In this document: piece after piece, positions 1 to 4,693 of the stretch | How the letters are laid out: the number at the start of each line of letters is the position of its first letter | Position numbering within the stretch: the first letter of the stretch is position 1 | Assembly: GCA_934668285.1 (NCBI GenBank) | Contig: CAKUNB010000111.1 | Coordinates: 1-5,753, forward strand | Reading direction: 5' to 3' | DNA: 5,753 nt | Source: an uncultured Oscillospiraceae bacterium | GTDB taxonomy: Bacteria > Bacillota > Clostridia > Oscillospirales > Oscillospiraceae | The notes under the pieces: generated by a model | What the model was told of the DNA's origin: nothing | Seen by the model: the letters and a program-made list of their open reading frames with translations, nothing else | The model's database searches: none | Made by a program: the position numbers and the translations under genes

Positions 1-12
1 GCCGTCTCATGC

Positions 13-69
13 AGAATCTGACGCGCCTTTGGCGCTATAAAAAGCTTTTCAAGCTTTTTAACAGATTCT
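13..69. repeat. Nested inverted repeat, three-way-junction fold
   Basis: An outer perfect 8-bp inverted repeat (AGAATCTG at 13-20, CAGATTCT at 62-69) encloses two further perfect hairpins. The first is GCGCC/GGCGC (23-27 with 31-35, loop TTT). The second is TAAAAAGCTT/AAGCTTTTTA (38-47 with 51-60, loop TTC). As RNA or single-stranded DNA this would form a closed three-way junction on either strand. No open reading frame uses it. It could be a structured RNA end, a palindromic repeat, or a complex terminator for a gene left of the window. The pairings are seen directly; the function is unknown. Confidence 0.6.
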
Positions 70-94
70 AGTATAAGTCCGCGGCGAAATCGAA

Positions 95-113
95 ATGCCT
101 GCGCGGCGGGCAT
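95..113. repeat. Short hairpin
   Basis: ATGCCTGC at 95-102 pairs with GCGGGCAT at 106-113 (one G-T wobble) across a GCG loop. It lies between the three-way-junction element and the terminator-like hairpin at 119-147, in the 3' flank of the SLH remnant on the minus strand. No T-tract follows it strongly on either strand. It is seen directly and no function is assigned. Confidence 0.4.
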
Positions 114-118
114 AAACA

Positions 119-150
119 GGCCCCCTGATGCGGATGCAGCAGGGGGCTTT
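119..150 (-). terminator. Probable terminator downstream of SLH remnant
   Basis: A stem of GCCCCCTG (120-127) and CAGGGGGC (140-147) continues inward after one mismatch with three more pairs around a 4-nt loop. It sits 11 nt past the stop codon of the minus-strand SLH fragment. The minus-strand exit is CCTGTTTATG, a weak T-tract; on the plus strand the stem is followed by TTTGGGTTATT. The position favours a terminator for the minus-strand gene, but the U-tract is poor in both directions, so strength and direction are uncertain. Confidence 0.55.
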
Positions 151-160
151 GGGTTATTGC

Positions 161-355
161 TTACTGGTAGAGGACCTTATCGCAGAGGTTCTTGATGACC
201 TGAGCGACTTCGGCTCTGGAGGCCATGTCGAGCAGGTCGATGGTGGTGTTGGTTCTGCCGCGCATCAGGCCGACGCCGACAGCCCAGCGCACGTACTCCT
301 CTGCCCACGGACTGATGTCCTTGAGGTCCTGATAGCGCTCCATACAGCCCCACAA
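161..355 (-). pseudogene. SLH-domain protein remnant (single C-terminal SLH motif)
   Basis: The reading frame encodes about 64 residues that form one S-layer homology motif. It has the D-I-S-x-W-A-x-x-Y-V-x-W-A core, a central G-L-M-x-G turn and the S-R-A-E-V-A-Q-V segment (the usual T-R-A-E position), ending at TAA (161-163). SLH motifs normally occur as two or three tandem copies that anchor surface proteins to cell-wall polymers. Here only one is present, and the frame is closed upstream by an in-frame stop at 374-376. The possible starts are TTG at 353-355 and ATG at 341-343, and neither has a good ribosome binding site. No signal peptide is present. The best reading is the decayed 3' end of a larger surface-protein gene; a real microprotein is less likely. 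The motif is recognised from memory of the family, while the truncation is seen in the sequence. Confidence 0.6.
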
Positions 356-458
356 AAACTTCCAATTTCCACCTCACCCTGCACTGCACAGGAATTATGT
401 CAACACCAACCCAGTTATGCCCCGCCAACCACCCCCGCACAGCAAAGACTTCCTTGCC

Positions 459-492
459 TGTCATTGCGAGGAGCGAAGCGACGTGGCAATCC
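459..492. repeat. Dispersed palindromic repeat with ATTGC/GCAAT ends
   Basis: The element is bounded by ATTGC (463-467) and GCAAT (486-490) and contains GAGGAGCGAAGCGACGTG. This closely resembles a short intergenic repeat (TCATTGCGAGGAGCGAAGCG...GCAATCC) that I recall from many unrelated bacterial genomes. There is one copy in this window. The inverted ends are seen directly; the link to the widespread repeat is from memory. Confidence 0.6.
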
Positions 493-530
493 GTAACCCT
501 CGTCCCACCCCCGCGCCCGCAGGCGCCTTG

Positions 531-567
531 GCTCCCTCTCTGAGGGAGCTGTCAGCCGAAGGCTGAC
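531..567. repeat. Double-hairpin intergenic repeat
   Basis: Two perfect hairpins lie almost back to back. GCTCCCTC (531-538) pairs with GAGGGAGC (542-549) around a TCT loop, and GTCAGCC (551-557) pairs with GGCTGAC (561-567) around a GAA loop. The order, an xGGGAG stem followed by a GTCAGC stem and then CTGAxGGAG, matches a small repeat I recall from intergenic DNA of gut Clostridia. There is one copy here. It is not followed by a T-tract, so it is not a convincing terminator. Confidence 0.55.
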
Positions 568-632
568 TGAAGGAGTCCCCCGTCCCCGCCGCAGCGGAAT
601 TTCAATCCGTGCCGTAAGGCACACCACCATTA

Positions 633-667
633 TTCACTATTCACCATTCACTGTTCACTATTCACTA
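633..667. repeat. Five-unit TTCACTA heptamer tandem repeat
   Basis: Five contiguous 7-nt units occur: TTCACTA, TTCACCA, TTCACTG, TTCACTA and TTCACTA. It is nested inside long repeat copy A. The corresponding place in copy B (about 3257-3270) has only a single TTCATTA-like unit followed by TGAATTA, so copy number differs between the two. Units are too short and have no spacers, so it is not a CRISPR array. Confidence 0.8.
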
Positions 668-688
668 AATCGGCACTGCCTGCAACGA

Positions 689-706
689 GCCGATGTGGGC
701 ATCGGC
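689..706. repeat. GATG-TGGG-CATC core hairpin (first copy)
   Basis: GCCGATG (689-695) pairs perfectly with CATCGGC (700-706) around a TGGG loop and is followed by CCCTACG. The same core occurs at 3295-3312 in the same orientation, and as its reverse complement with a different outer stem at 3188-3209. Confidence 0.7.
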
Positions 707-737
707 CCCTACGCAGCGAACGAGAGTTCCTGCACGC

Positions 738-759
738 GGCGGGCTGGGGGCAGCCCGCC
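738..759. repeat. 9-bp G+C-rich hairpin followed by CCTACG
   Basis: GGCGGGCTG (738-746) pairs perfectly with CAGCCCGCC (751-759) around a GGGG loop and is followed by CTACGAAC. It has the same plan as the 689-706 hairpin (G-rich loop, CCTACG 3' flank) but a different stem. It is probably a member of the same class of intergenic palindromes. No T-tract follows. Confidence 0.6.
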
Positions 760-810
760 CTACGAACAATATCGATACCTCTCACCATAAAAACGGGGTT
801 ACATTTTCCC

Positions 811-857
811 AATTTCGAAAAATTTTTATTGACAAACGATAAATTCCATGCTAAACT
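811..857 (+). promoter_or_regulatory. Sigma-A promoter of the DUF2975-HTH-DUF4173 operon
   Basis: A perfect -35 hexamer TTGACA (829-834) is separated by exactly 17 nt from a -10 hexamer TAAACT (852-857, four of six consensus positions). TG at 849-850 gives an extended -10 (TGCTAAACT). An A/T-rich stretch just upstream, including the AAAAATTTTT palindrome at 818-827, could act as an UP element or operator. Transcription would start near 864, about 30 nt before the ATG at 896. This is the only strong housekeeping promoter I can see in the window. Confidence 0.8.
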
Positions 858-895
858 AACCCCACAAATCACCGCATGGGAGGCATACGAACACA

Positions 896-1336
896 ATGAA
901 AAAAGGCTCTGTTTATTGTTCCATGATTTTCGTCATCCTGTTCACCCTCGCGCTGGTGGCGCTGCTGGTGTTCGCGCCGCGCATTATGGCGCTGTACGCC
1001 GCGTGGCGGCTGATTTCGGCGGCAGTTTCTGGCGTTGTGCTGGCGGCATTCTACTGCTCTGCCCTGCCCGCCGCGATTTCGCTGGTCTGTCTGTTCCTGC
1101 TGCTGCGCAACCTGCTGGCCGAACAGCCCTTCCTGCACCGTAACTGTACCCTCATCGGCGTGGTTTCGTGGTGCTGCGTGGCCGTGGCAGCCGTGACGCT
1201 CGTCGCGAGCTTCTGGTACATGCCGCTGCTGCTGGTCACGGCGGCAATGGTGTTCATCTTCCTGATTCTGCGCATCGTGCGCCGCTGCTTTGAGGCCGCG
1301 ATCGTGCTCAAGGAAGAAAACAACCTGACGATCTGA
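896..1336 (+). CDS. DUF2975 family small membrane protein
   Basis: 146 residues with four predicted membrane helices (about 5-27, 46-71, 84-107 and 110-127) and short loops. The family features are the segment after helix 2, R-N-L-L-A-E-Q-P-F (71-79), and the C-terminal K-E-E-N-N-L-T-I (139-146), which matches the K-E-E-N-D-L-T-I ending typical of DUF2975 proteins such as the Bacillus YoaS type. No enzymatic residues are evident. The function of the family is unknown; its members usually sit beside a small YozG-like regulator, as here. The start ATG is preceded by GGGAGG (878-883), 12 nt away, which is a little long. It is the first gene after the promoter at 829-857, and the next gene's ribosome binding site overlaps its stop codon. 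The family call is firm and the role is unknown. Confidence 0.9.
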   Translation: MKKGSVYCSMIFVILFTLALVALLVFAPRIMALYAAWRLISAAVSGVVLAAFYCSALPAAISLVCLFLLLRNLLAEQPFLHRNCTLIGVVSWCCVAVAAVTLVASFWYMPLLLVTAAMVFIFLILRIVRRCFEAAIVLKEENNLTI

Positions 1337-1348
1337 GGTGGGCATATG
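1335..1348 (+). promoter_or_regulatory. Ribosome binding site overlapping the DUF2975 stop
   Basis: GAGGTGGG (1335-1342) overlaps the TGA stop of the upstream gene (1334-1336) and lies 3 nt before the ATG at 1346, or about 6 nt if the GAGGT core is counted. Translation of the HTH gene is therefore probably coupled to that of the membrane protein. Confidence 0.6.
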
Positions 1349-1561
1349 GCAATTATTGTGAATCTCGACGTAATGATGGCAAAACGCAAAATTTCATCCG
1401 GTGAGCTTGCAGAAAAAATCGGCATCACACCGGCAAACCTGTCCATTCTGAAAACCGGCAAGGCGCGGGCGATTCGCTTTTCGACCTTGGAGAGCATCTG
1501 CAAGGTGCTGCGCTGTCAGCCCGCCGACATTTTAGAGTACCGAGAGGAGGCTATCTCATGA
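1346..1561 (+). CDS. YozG-like Cro/C1-type HTH transcriptional regulator
   Basis: 71 residues that are almost entirely one Cro/C1-type helix-turn-helix domain. The start M-A-I-I-V-N-L-D-x-M-M-A-K-R-K is typical of the YozG/HTH_26 group. The DNA-binding helices are at about 18-39 (S-G-E-L-A-E-K-I-G-I-T, then the recognition segment P-A-N-L-S-I-L-K-T-G-K). The C-terminal core F-S-T-L-E-S-I-C-K-V-L-x-C-Q-P-A-D-I-L (45-63) is the standard end of this family. There is no sensor domain, so the signal presumably comes from a partner, plausibly one of the two membrane proteins encoded on each side; that is inference. It may autoregulate the operon, but no clear operator can be defined. It overlaps the next gene by ATGA, the closest possible translational coupling. 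Confidence 0.95.
   Translation: MAIIVNLDVMMAKRKISSGELAEKIGITPANLSILKTGKARAIRFSTLESICKVLRCQPADILEYREEAIS
1545..1560 (+). promoter_or_regulatory. AGGAGG ribosome binding site of the DUF4173 gene
   Basis: A consensus AGGAGG (1545-1550) lies 7 nt before the ATG at 1558, inside the last codons of the HTH gene. This fixes the DUF4173 start and the 4-nt ATGA overlap (1558-1561). Confidence 0.85.
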
Positions 1562-3162
1562 ACGAAGAAAACCGTCCGGCGGAGCTTACGCCGGAGCAGA
1601 CCTGCTGCCCGCCGCTGTCGCCTTATCCGCCGAGGCCGCGCTATTTTACAGCGGAGCCGCGCGAGCTTGTGTACGCGGCCTTCCTGCTGCTGGCCGTGCT
1701 GGCAGCGGTCGACGGCTTCCTTTGGGCCACGCCGGGCCTGCTCGCCTCGGCGGCCAGCATCGCACTGGCGCTGGTTTCCGGCTGCTATCTGCTGCGAAAC
1801 GGCAGACATGTCACGGTCTACGGCATTTTCTGTGCGCTGGCCTTCCCTGCCTGCGCTCTGGCCTTCGCCCTCACCGACTGCTCCACGGGAATCAAGCTCC
1901 TGCTTCTCCTGCTGATGCTCCTGCTTGCCGCCGTCGTGATGCTCGAGCGCATGGGGCTGCGGCAGTACACCGGCGGCGACTTCCGTTCGATCGCCGACCT
2001 CTGCTACATGATCTTCGCCCTCCCCTTCGGCAAGCTCGGGCAAGCGCTGCACACGCTGTTCCACCGCGGCGGCGGGGAGCGGCGGCGCATTGGCAGCGTC
2101 CTTCTCGGCGTTCTCATCGCCGTGCCGGTGCTGTTCATCGTTCTTCCGCTGCTGATCTCGTCTGACGCAGTCTTTGCGGCAATGCTCGACCGCTGGATGG
2201 CACTCGACCGGCTCAGCGAGCTGGCCGGCGTGCTGATCATCGGCTTTTTCATGTTCCTGCTGCTGTTCGGGCGGCTGGTTTCCCTGCCGCGCGTCGCGCG
2301 CAGCGAGCCGCCGGTCAGCCTCGGCGGCGGACTGGATCCGATTGTGGTCGTCTCCTTCCTCGGCGTGATTTCGGCGGTGTACGTCCTCTATCTGTTCTCG
2401 CAGTTGGCGTACTTCTTTAACGCCTTCGCGGGTCTGCTTCCGGCGGAATACACCGTCGCGGAGTACGCGCGGCGCGGCTTCTTTGAGATGACGCTCGTGT
2501 GTGCCTGTAATCTAGGGCTGATTTTTCTGGCGCGCGTCATCTGCCGGAAAACCGACGACCGGACGCCCCTCGCGGTGCGGCTGCTCAGCCTGTTCCTGTG
2601 CGCTTTTTCGCTGATTCTGTCGGTCACGGTGCTCTCCAAATTGCGGCTCTACATTGCCTCCTTCGGTATGACGAAGCTGCGGATCCTCACCTCCGTTTTC
2701 ACCGTTTTTCTGATGATCGTCTTCGTGGCCGTCGCGCTGCGGCTGTTGATCCGCAAGGTTCCATATATGAAAATCGCCCTTGCGGCCGCCGTTGTGCTGA
2801 CGCTCGCCTGTACCTACGTCGACACGGATCGCATGATCGCGCATTATAATGTCGATGCCTATCTCAGCGGAAAATTGGACACCATCGACGTCGAAGCGCT
2901 GGATTACCTGCACTCCGATGGCATCGCTGAGGACGTGCTGCGCCTCATCGACGTTCCTGACGCCGAGGTCGCGCAGCAAGCAAAGGAGTTGCTCCCCACC
3001 CGCGCAAAGGAGCTGTTCGACCTGAAATACACCGCCAACGGCGGCGCGATCTACGCCGTCCACGGCGACTGGCGCTCGTGGAACGCCGTAAAATCCAAAG
3101 CCCGCGCGCTCCTGACCGCACGCTTCGACGACTACTACCAGCCCGACGCCGAAACATACTGA
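1558..3162 (+). CDS. DUF4173 family polytopic membrane protein
   Basis: 534 residues. A proline-rich cytoplasmic-type N-terminus (1-34) is followed by about eleven predicted membrane helices (near 37-55, 58-78, 84-104, 112-130, 178-200, 222-241, 262-284, 309-328, 339-360, 375-397 and 402-420). A soluble C-terminal part follows (about 421-534). Family signatures are E-Y-T-V-A-E-Y-A-R-R-G-F-F-E (297-310), S-F-G-M-T-K-L-R-I-L-T (368-378) and, just after the last helix, R-M-I-A-H-Y-N-V-D-A-Y-L (425-436) and G-K-L-D-T-I-D-V (438-445). These identify DUF4173 (related to DUF4153), a Firmicutes family of unknown function. The start is fixed by AGGAGG 7 nt upstream. It is the last gene of the operon. 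The nearest T-rich terminator is at 3350-3398, about 190 nt downstream. No catalytic motif is visible; roles in sensing, transport or envelope stress are all unproven. Confidence 0.93.
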   Translation: MNEENRPAELTPEQTCCPPLSPYPPRPRYFTAEPRELVYAAFLLLAVLAAVDGFLWATPGLLASAASIALALVSGCYLLRNGRHVTVYGIFCALAFPACALAFALTDCSTGIKLLLLLLMLLLAAVVMLERMGLRQYTGGDFRSIADLCYMIFALPFGKLGQALHTLFHRGGGERRRIGSVLLGVLIAVPVLFIVLPLLISSDAVFAAMLDRWMALDRLSELAGVLIIGFFMFLLLFGRLVSLPRVARSEPPVSLGGGLDPIVVVSFLGVISAVYVLYLFSQLAYFFNAFAGLLPAEYTVAEYARRGFFEMTLVCACNLGLIFLARVICRKTDDRTPLAVRLLSLFLCAFSLILSVTVLSKLRLYIASFGMTKLRILTSVFTVFLMIVFVAVALRLLIRKVPYMKIALAAAVVLTLACTYVDTDRMIAHYNVDAYLSGKLDTIDVEALDYLHSDGIAEDVLRLIDVPDAEVAQQAKELLPTRAKELFDLKYTANGGAIYAVHGDWRSWNAVKSKARALLTARFDDYYQPDAETY

Positions 3163-3187
3163 CCAAGCCACTCCCAACTCTGCGTAA

Positions 3188-3209
3188 GGCGCGATGCCCA
3201 CATCGCGCC
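3188..3209. repeat. Reverse-complement core hairpin with different outer stem
   Basis: GGCGCGATG (3188-3196) pairs perfectly with CATCGCGCC (3201-3209) around CCCA. The central 12 nt, GATGCCCACATC, are the exact reverse complement of the GATGTGGGCATC core at 692-703 and 3298-3309, while the outer arms are GGCGC/GCGCC instead of GCC/GGC. No T-tract follows, so it is more likely a repeat element than a terminator for the DUF4173 gene, 26 nt after its stop. Confidence 0.65.
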
Positions 3210-3210
3210 A

Positions 3211-3327
3211 CCCCGCCGCAGCGGATATTTTAATCCGTGCCGTAAAGACACCACAATTATTCATTATGAATTAAAGTCGATACTGCCTGCACAGGCCGAT
3301 GTGGGCATCGGCCCCTACGCAGCAAAC
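3211..3327. repeat. Long intergenic repeat, copy B
   Basis: This is the second copy of the element at 584-722, in the same orientation and with the same block order. Compared with copy A, the GTGCC-GTAA-GGCAC mini-hairpin is broken (GTGCCGTAAAGACAC, 3237-3251) and the heptamer tandem is reduced to a short palindrome (ATTCATTATGAAT, about 3258-3270). The end hairpin GGCCGATG-TGGG-CATCGGCC (3294-3313) is intact and one base pair longer. Confidence 0.75.
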
Positions 3328-3343
3328 AGGGCGTCTTTCCGCA

Positions 3344-3398
3344 AAAAATCCCCTCCGCAATCGGCAAATGCCGATGCGGAGGGGTTATTTTTTATTTG
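3344..3398. terminator. Bidirectional rho-independent terminator
   Basis: CCCCTCCGCA (3350-3359) pairs with TGCGGAGGGG (3375-3384), and TCGGC (3361-3365) with GCCGA (3370-3374), around an AAAT loop with one bulged A. On the plus strand it is followed by TTATTTTTTATTT; on the minus strand by ATTTTTTGCGG. It therefore ends both the plus-strand operon and the minus-strand glycerate kinase gene, whose stop (3392-3394) lies inside its T-rich flank. Confidence 0.92.
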
Positions 3399-4627
3399 TC
3401 TGCCGGTCTTAGGAGCAGGACAGCGACGTCGTTGACGTTGGTGCCGGTCGGGCCGGTGATGAGCAGGCCGTCTGCTGCGGCGAGAGCGTGGTAGGCATCG
3501 TTATTTTGCAGGGTCTCGTAGATGGAAATTCCCTTTTCGGCGAGCCTTCGTGCCGTGCTGCCGTCAACAATGCCGCCCGCTGCGTCGGTCGGGCCGTCCG
3601 TGCCGTCCGAGCCAAGAGAAAAGAGCAGGGCGTTTGTCAGGCCGTCAAGCTCCGCCGCTGCGGCCAGCGCCAGCTCCTGGTTGCGCCCGCCGAGGCCGCT
3701 TCCGGTCAGGCGGACGACCGTTTCGCCGCCCGCGATAAAGGCAAGCGGGCAGGCCGTATCCGCGTGCGTGCGGGCAATCGCGCCGAGAAAGCTCCCCGCC
3801 TCCCGTGCCTGACAGCAGAGCGCATCGGTCAGGATACTCGTCCGGTAGCCCAGCGCGGTGCAGGCTCTTTCCGCCGCCGCGCAAAGCTCGCGCACGCTGC
3901 CGGTCACCACGGTCTGCACATTGTCCAGCCGCTTCGGCGTTTCCGTTTCCAGCGCATGCCGCGCCGCGTCGGTGAGCGGCAGCGCGTATTTTTCCGCAAT
4001 CGCCTTGGCCTGTGCGCAGGTCGAGGCATCGGGATAGGCCGGGCCGGAGGCGATCATGTCCAGCGGGTCGCCGATGATGTCCGAGAGCACCACGGAGAAC
4101 ACCCGCGCAGGCGCACACAGCTGTGCAAAGCGTCCGCCCTTCACGGCGGAAAGGTGCTTGCGCACCGTGTTCATCTCCGTAATATCCGCGCCGCTGGCAA
4201 GCAGCCGCTTCGTGATTGCAAGCAGCTCGTCCTGTGGGATCAGCGGCAGCTCAAACAGCGCCGAGCCGCCGCCGGAGACCAGAAACAGCACCGTATCGTC
4301 CGCCGTCAGGCCGGAAACCAGCTGCACCGCCGCCTGCGCGCCGCGCAGGCTGTTCTCGTCCGGAACGGGATGCCCTGCCTCGAGCACCTCACAGCGCGGG
4401 ATCGCGCCGTTTCCGTGCCCGTACTTTGTGATCACAAGGCCGGTCGTCAGGCGCTCGCCGAGCACCTCCGCCGCCGTCGCGGCCATCTGCCACGCGGCCT
4501 TGCCGATGGCAAGCAGGACGAGCTTGCCGCCGGAAAACCGTTTGCCCTCCAGCGCCCGCCGCACCGCCGCATCCGGCAGACACGCCGCAAGCGCCGCTTG
4601 GATGATCACCTCTGCATCACGTCGCAT
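3392..4627 (-). CDS. Glycerate 2-kinase, MOFRL/DUF4147 family
   Basis: 411 residues, normal for this family (about 420), which phosphorylates D-glycerate to 2-phosphoglycerate with ATP in the cytoplasm, feeding lower glycolysis. The N-terminal DUF4147 domain shows G-K-A-A (42-45), E-A-G-H-P-V-P-D (83-90), F-L-V-S-G-G-G-S-A-L (115-124), N-T-V-R-K-H-L-S-A-V-K-G-G-R (153-166) and S-D-I-I-G-D-P-L-D-M-I-A-S-G-P (182-196). The C-terminal MOFRL domain shows G-G-R-N-Q-E-L-A-L (313-321), G-S-D-G-T-D-G-P-T-D-A-A-G-G (339-352) and T-G-P-T-G-T-N-V-N-D (391-400). All key motifs are intact. The frame stays open for 34 more codons upstream, to 4729, but I chose ATG 4625-4627 because GGAGG lies 8 nt before it and the extension runs through a hairpin. 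It is the type once called TtuD/GckA or hydroxypyruvate reductase. Confidence 0.95.
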   Translation of the reverse strand: MRRDAEVIIQAALAACLPDAAVRRALEGKRFSGGKLVLLAIGKAAWQMAATAAEVLGERLTTGLVITKYGHGNGAIPRCEVLEAGHPVPDENSLRGAQAAVQLVSGLTADDTVLFLVSGGGSALFELPLIPQDELLAITKRLLASGADITEMNTVRKHLSAVKGGRFAQLCAPARVFSVVLSDIIGDPLDMIASGPAYPDASTCAQAKAIAEKYALPLTDAARHALETETPKRLDNVQTVVTGSVRELCAAAERACTALGYRTSILTDALCCQAREAGSFLGAIARTHADTACPLAFIAGGETVVRLTGSGLGGRNQELALAAAAELDGLTNALLFSLGSDGTDGPTDAAGGIVDGSTARRLAEKGISIYETLQNNDAYHALAAADGLLITGPTGTNVNDVAVLLLRPADK

Positions 4628-4642
4628 TTGCTGTACCTCCGC
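4625..4642 (-). promoter_or_regulatory. Ribosome binding site deciding the glycerate kinase start
   Basis: On the minus strand GCGGAGG (4636-4642) is followed by an 8-nt spacer (TACAGCAA) and ATG at 4627-4625. The farther in-frame ATG at 4729-4727 has no comparable site, and the 34 residues it would add are unlike the family N-terminus. Confidence 0.8.
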
Positions 4643-4661
4643 TGAAAAATTTCGTGCGGAA

Positions 4662-4693
4662 AATGCCCCGCCTTCAAACAAAGGAGGGGCATT
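4662..4693 (-). terminator. Intercistronic hairpin (terminator or attenuator)
   Basis: AATGCCCC (4662-4669) pairs perfectly with GGGGCATT (4686-4693), continued inside by CCTT/AAGG (4671-4674 with 4681-4684) after one G-A mismatch. It lies in the 133-nt gap between the dehydrogenase stop and the glycerate kinase start. On the minus strand it exits into TTCCGCACGAAATTTTTC, so the T-tract directly after the stem is short. It may partly terminate transcription or stabilise the upstream message; either would lower kinase expression relative to the dehydrogenase. No clear promoter is visible between the hairpin and the kinase. Confidence 0.6.

Larger units (their letters stand above)
584..722. repeat. 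Long intergenic repeat, copy A
   Basis: This stretch shares its order of blocks with positions 3211-3327. The blocks are CCCCGCCGCAGCGGA, AATCCGTGCCGTAA, a CACCAC-ATTATTCA segment, ACTGCCTGCA, the hairpin GCCGATG-TGGG-CATCGGC (689-706), and CCCTACGCAGC-AAC. Copy A also holds an intact GTGCC-GTAA-GGCAC mini-hairpin (609-622) and an expanded heptamer tandem that copy B lacks. The copies have the same orientation on the plus strand and both lie in spacers of the DUF2975-DUF4173 operon, one before it and one after it. Confidence 0.75.
356..828. other. Gene-free repeat island upstream of the DUF2975 operon
   Basis: About 470 nt with no supportable gene. In order it holds an AT-rich stretch without obvious signal, a palindromic GAGGAGCGAAGCGACG-core element (459-492), two adjacent perfect hairpins (531-567), a long repeat shared with the spacer 3211-3327 (584-722), a heptamer tandem (633-667), a 9-bp G+C-rich hairpin (738-759) and an A/T-rich stretch next to the promoter (811-828). 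Open frames crossing it have no ribosome binding sites and consist of translated repeats. It resembles a site where short palindromic elements accumulated. Confidence 0.65.
3163..3391. other. Convergent spacer with repeats and shared terminator
   Basis: This 229-nt gene-free spacer lies between two converging genes. It contains a perfect hairpin (3188-3209), long repeat copy B (3211-3327) with its own hairpin (3295-3312), and a bidirectional terminator (3350-3384). Nothing in it looks coding. Confidence 0.7.

Noticed and set aside
13..69. Integron attC site or riboswitch
   Set aside because: No integrase, attC core-site pair or known riboswitch consensus is visible. The fold alone does not support either call.
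177..464. A 95-residue minus-strand frame overlapping the SLH remnant
   Set aside because: It runs through the SLH motif in the wrong frame and has no recognisable domain. It could hold frameshifted upstream SLH-protein sequence, but I see no SLH or linker signature in it.
633..667. Possible CRISPR array
   Set aside because: The units are 7 nt and directly adjacent with no spacers, and no cas gene is in the window.
3188..3209. Terminator immediately after the DUF4173 gene
   Set aside because: The stem is perfect but no T-tract follows on either strand, and the core is a repeat found elsewhere in the window. The clear terminator is at 3350-3398.
3488..4645. A 385-residue plus-strand open frame antisense to the glycerate kinase
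   Set aside because: It is arginine/glutamine-rich shadow translation without a recognisable domain, lying wholly over a gene with intact catalytic motifs.
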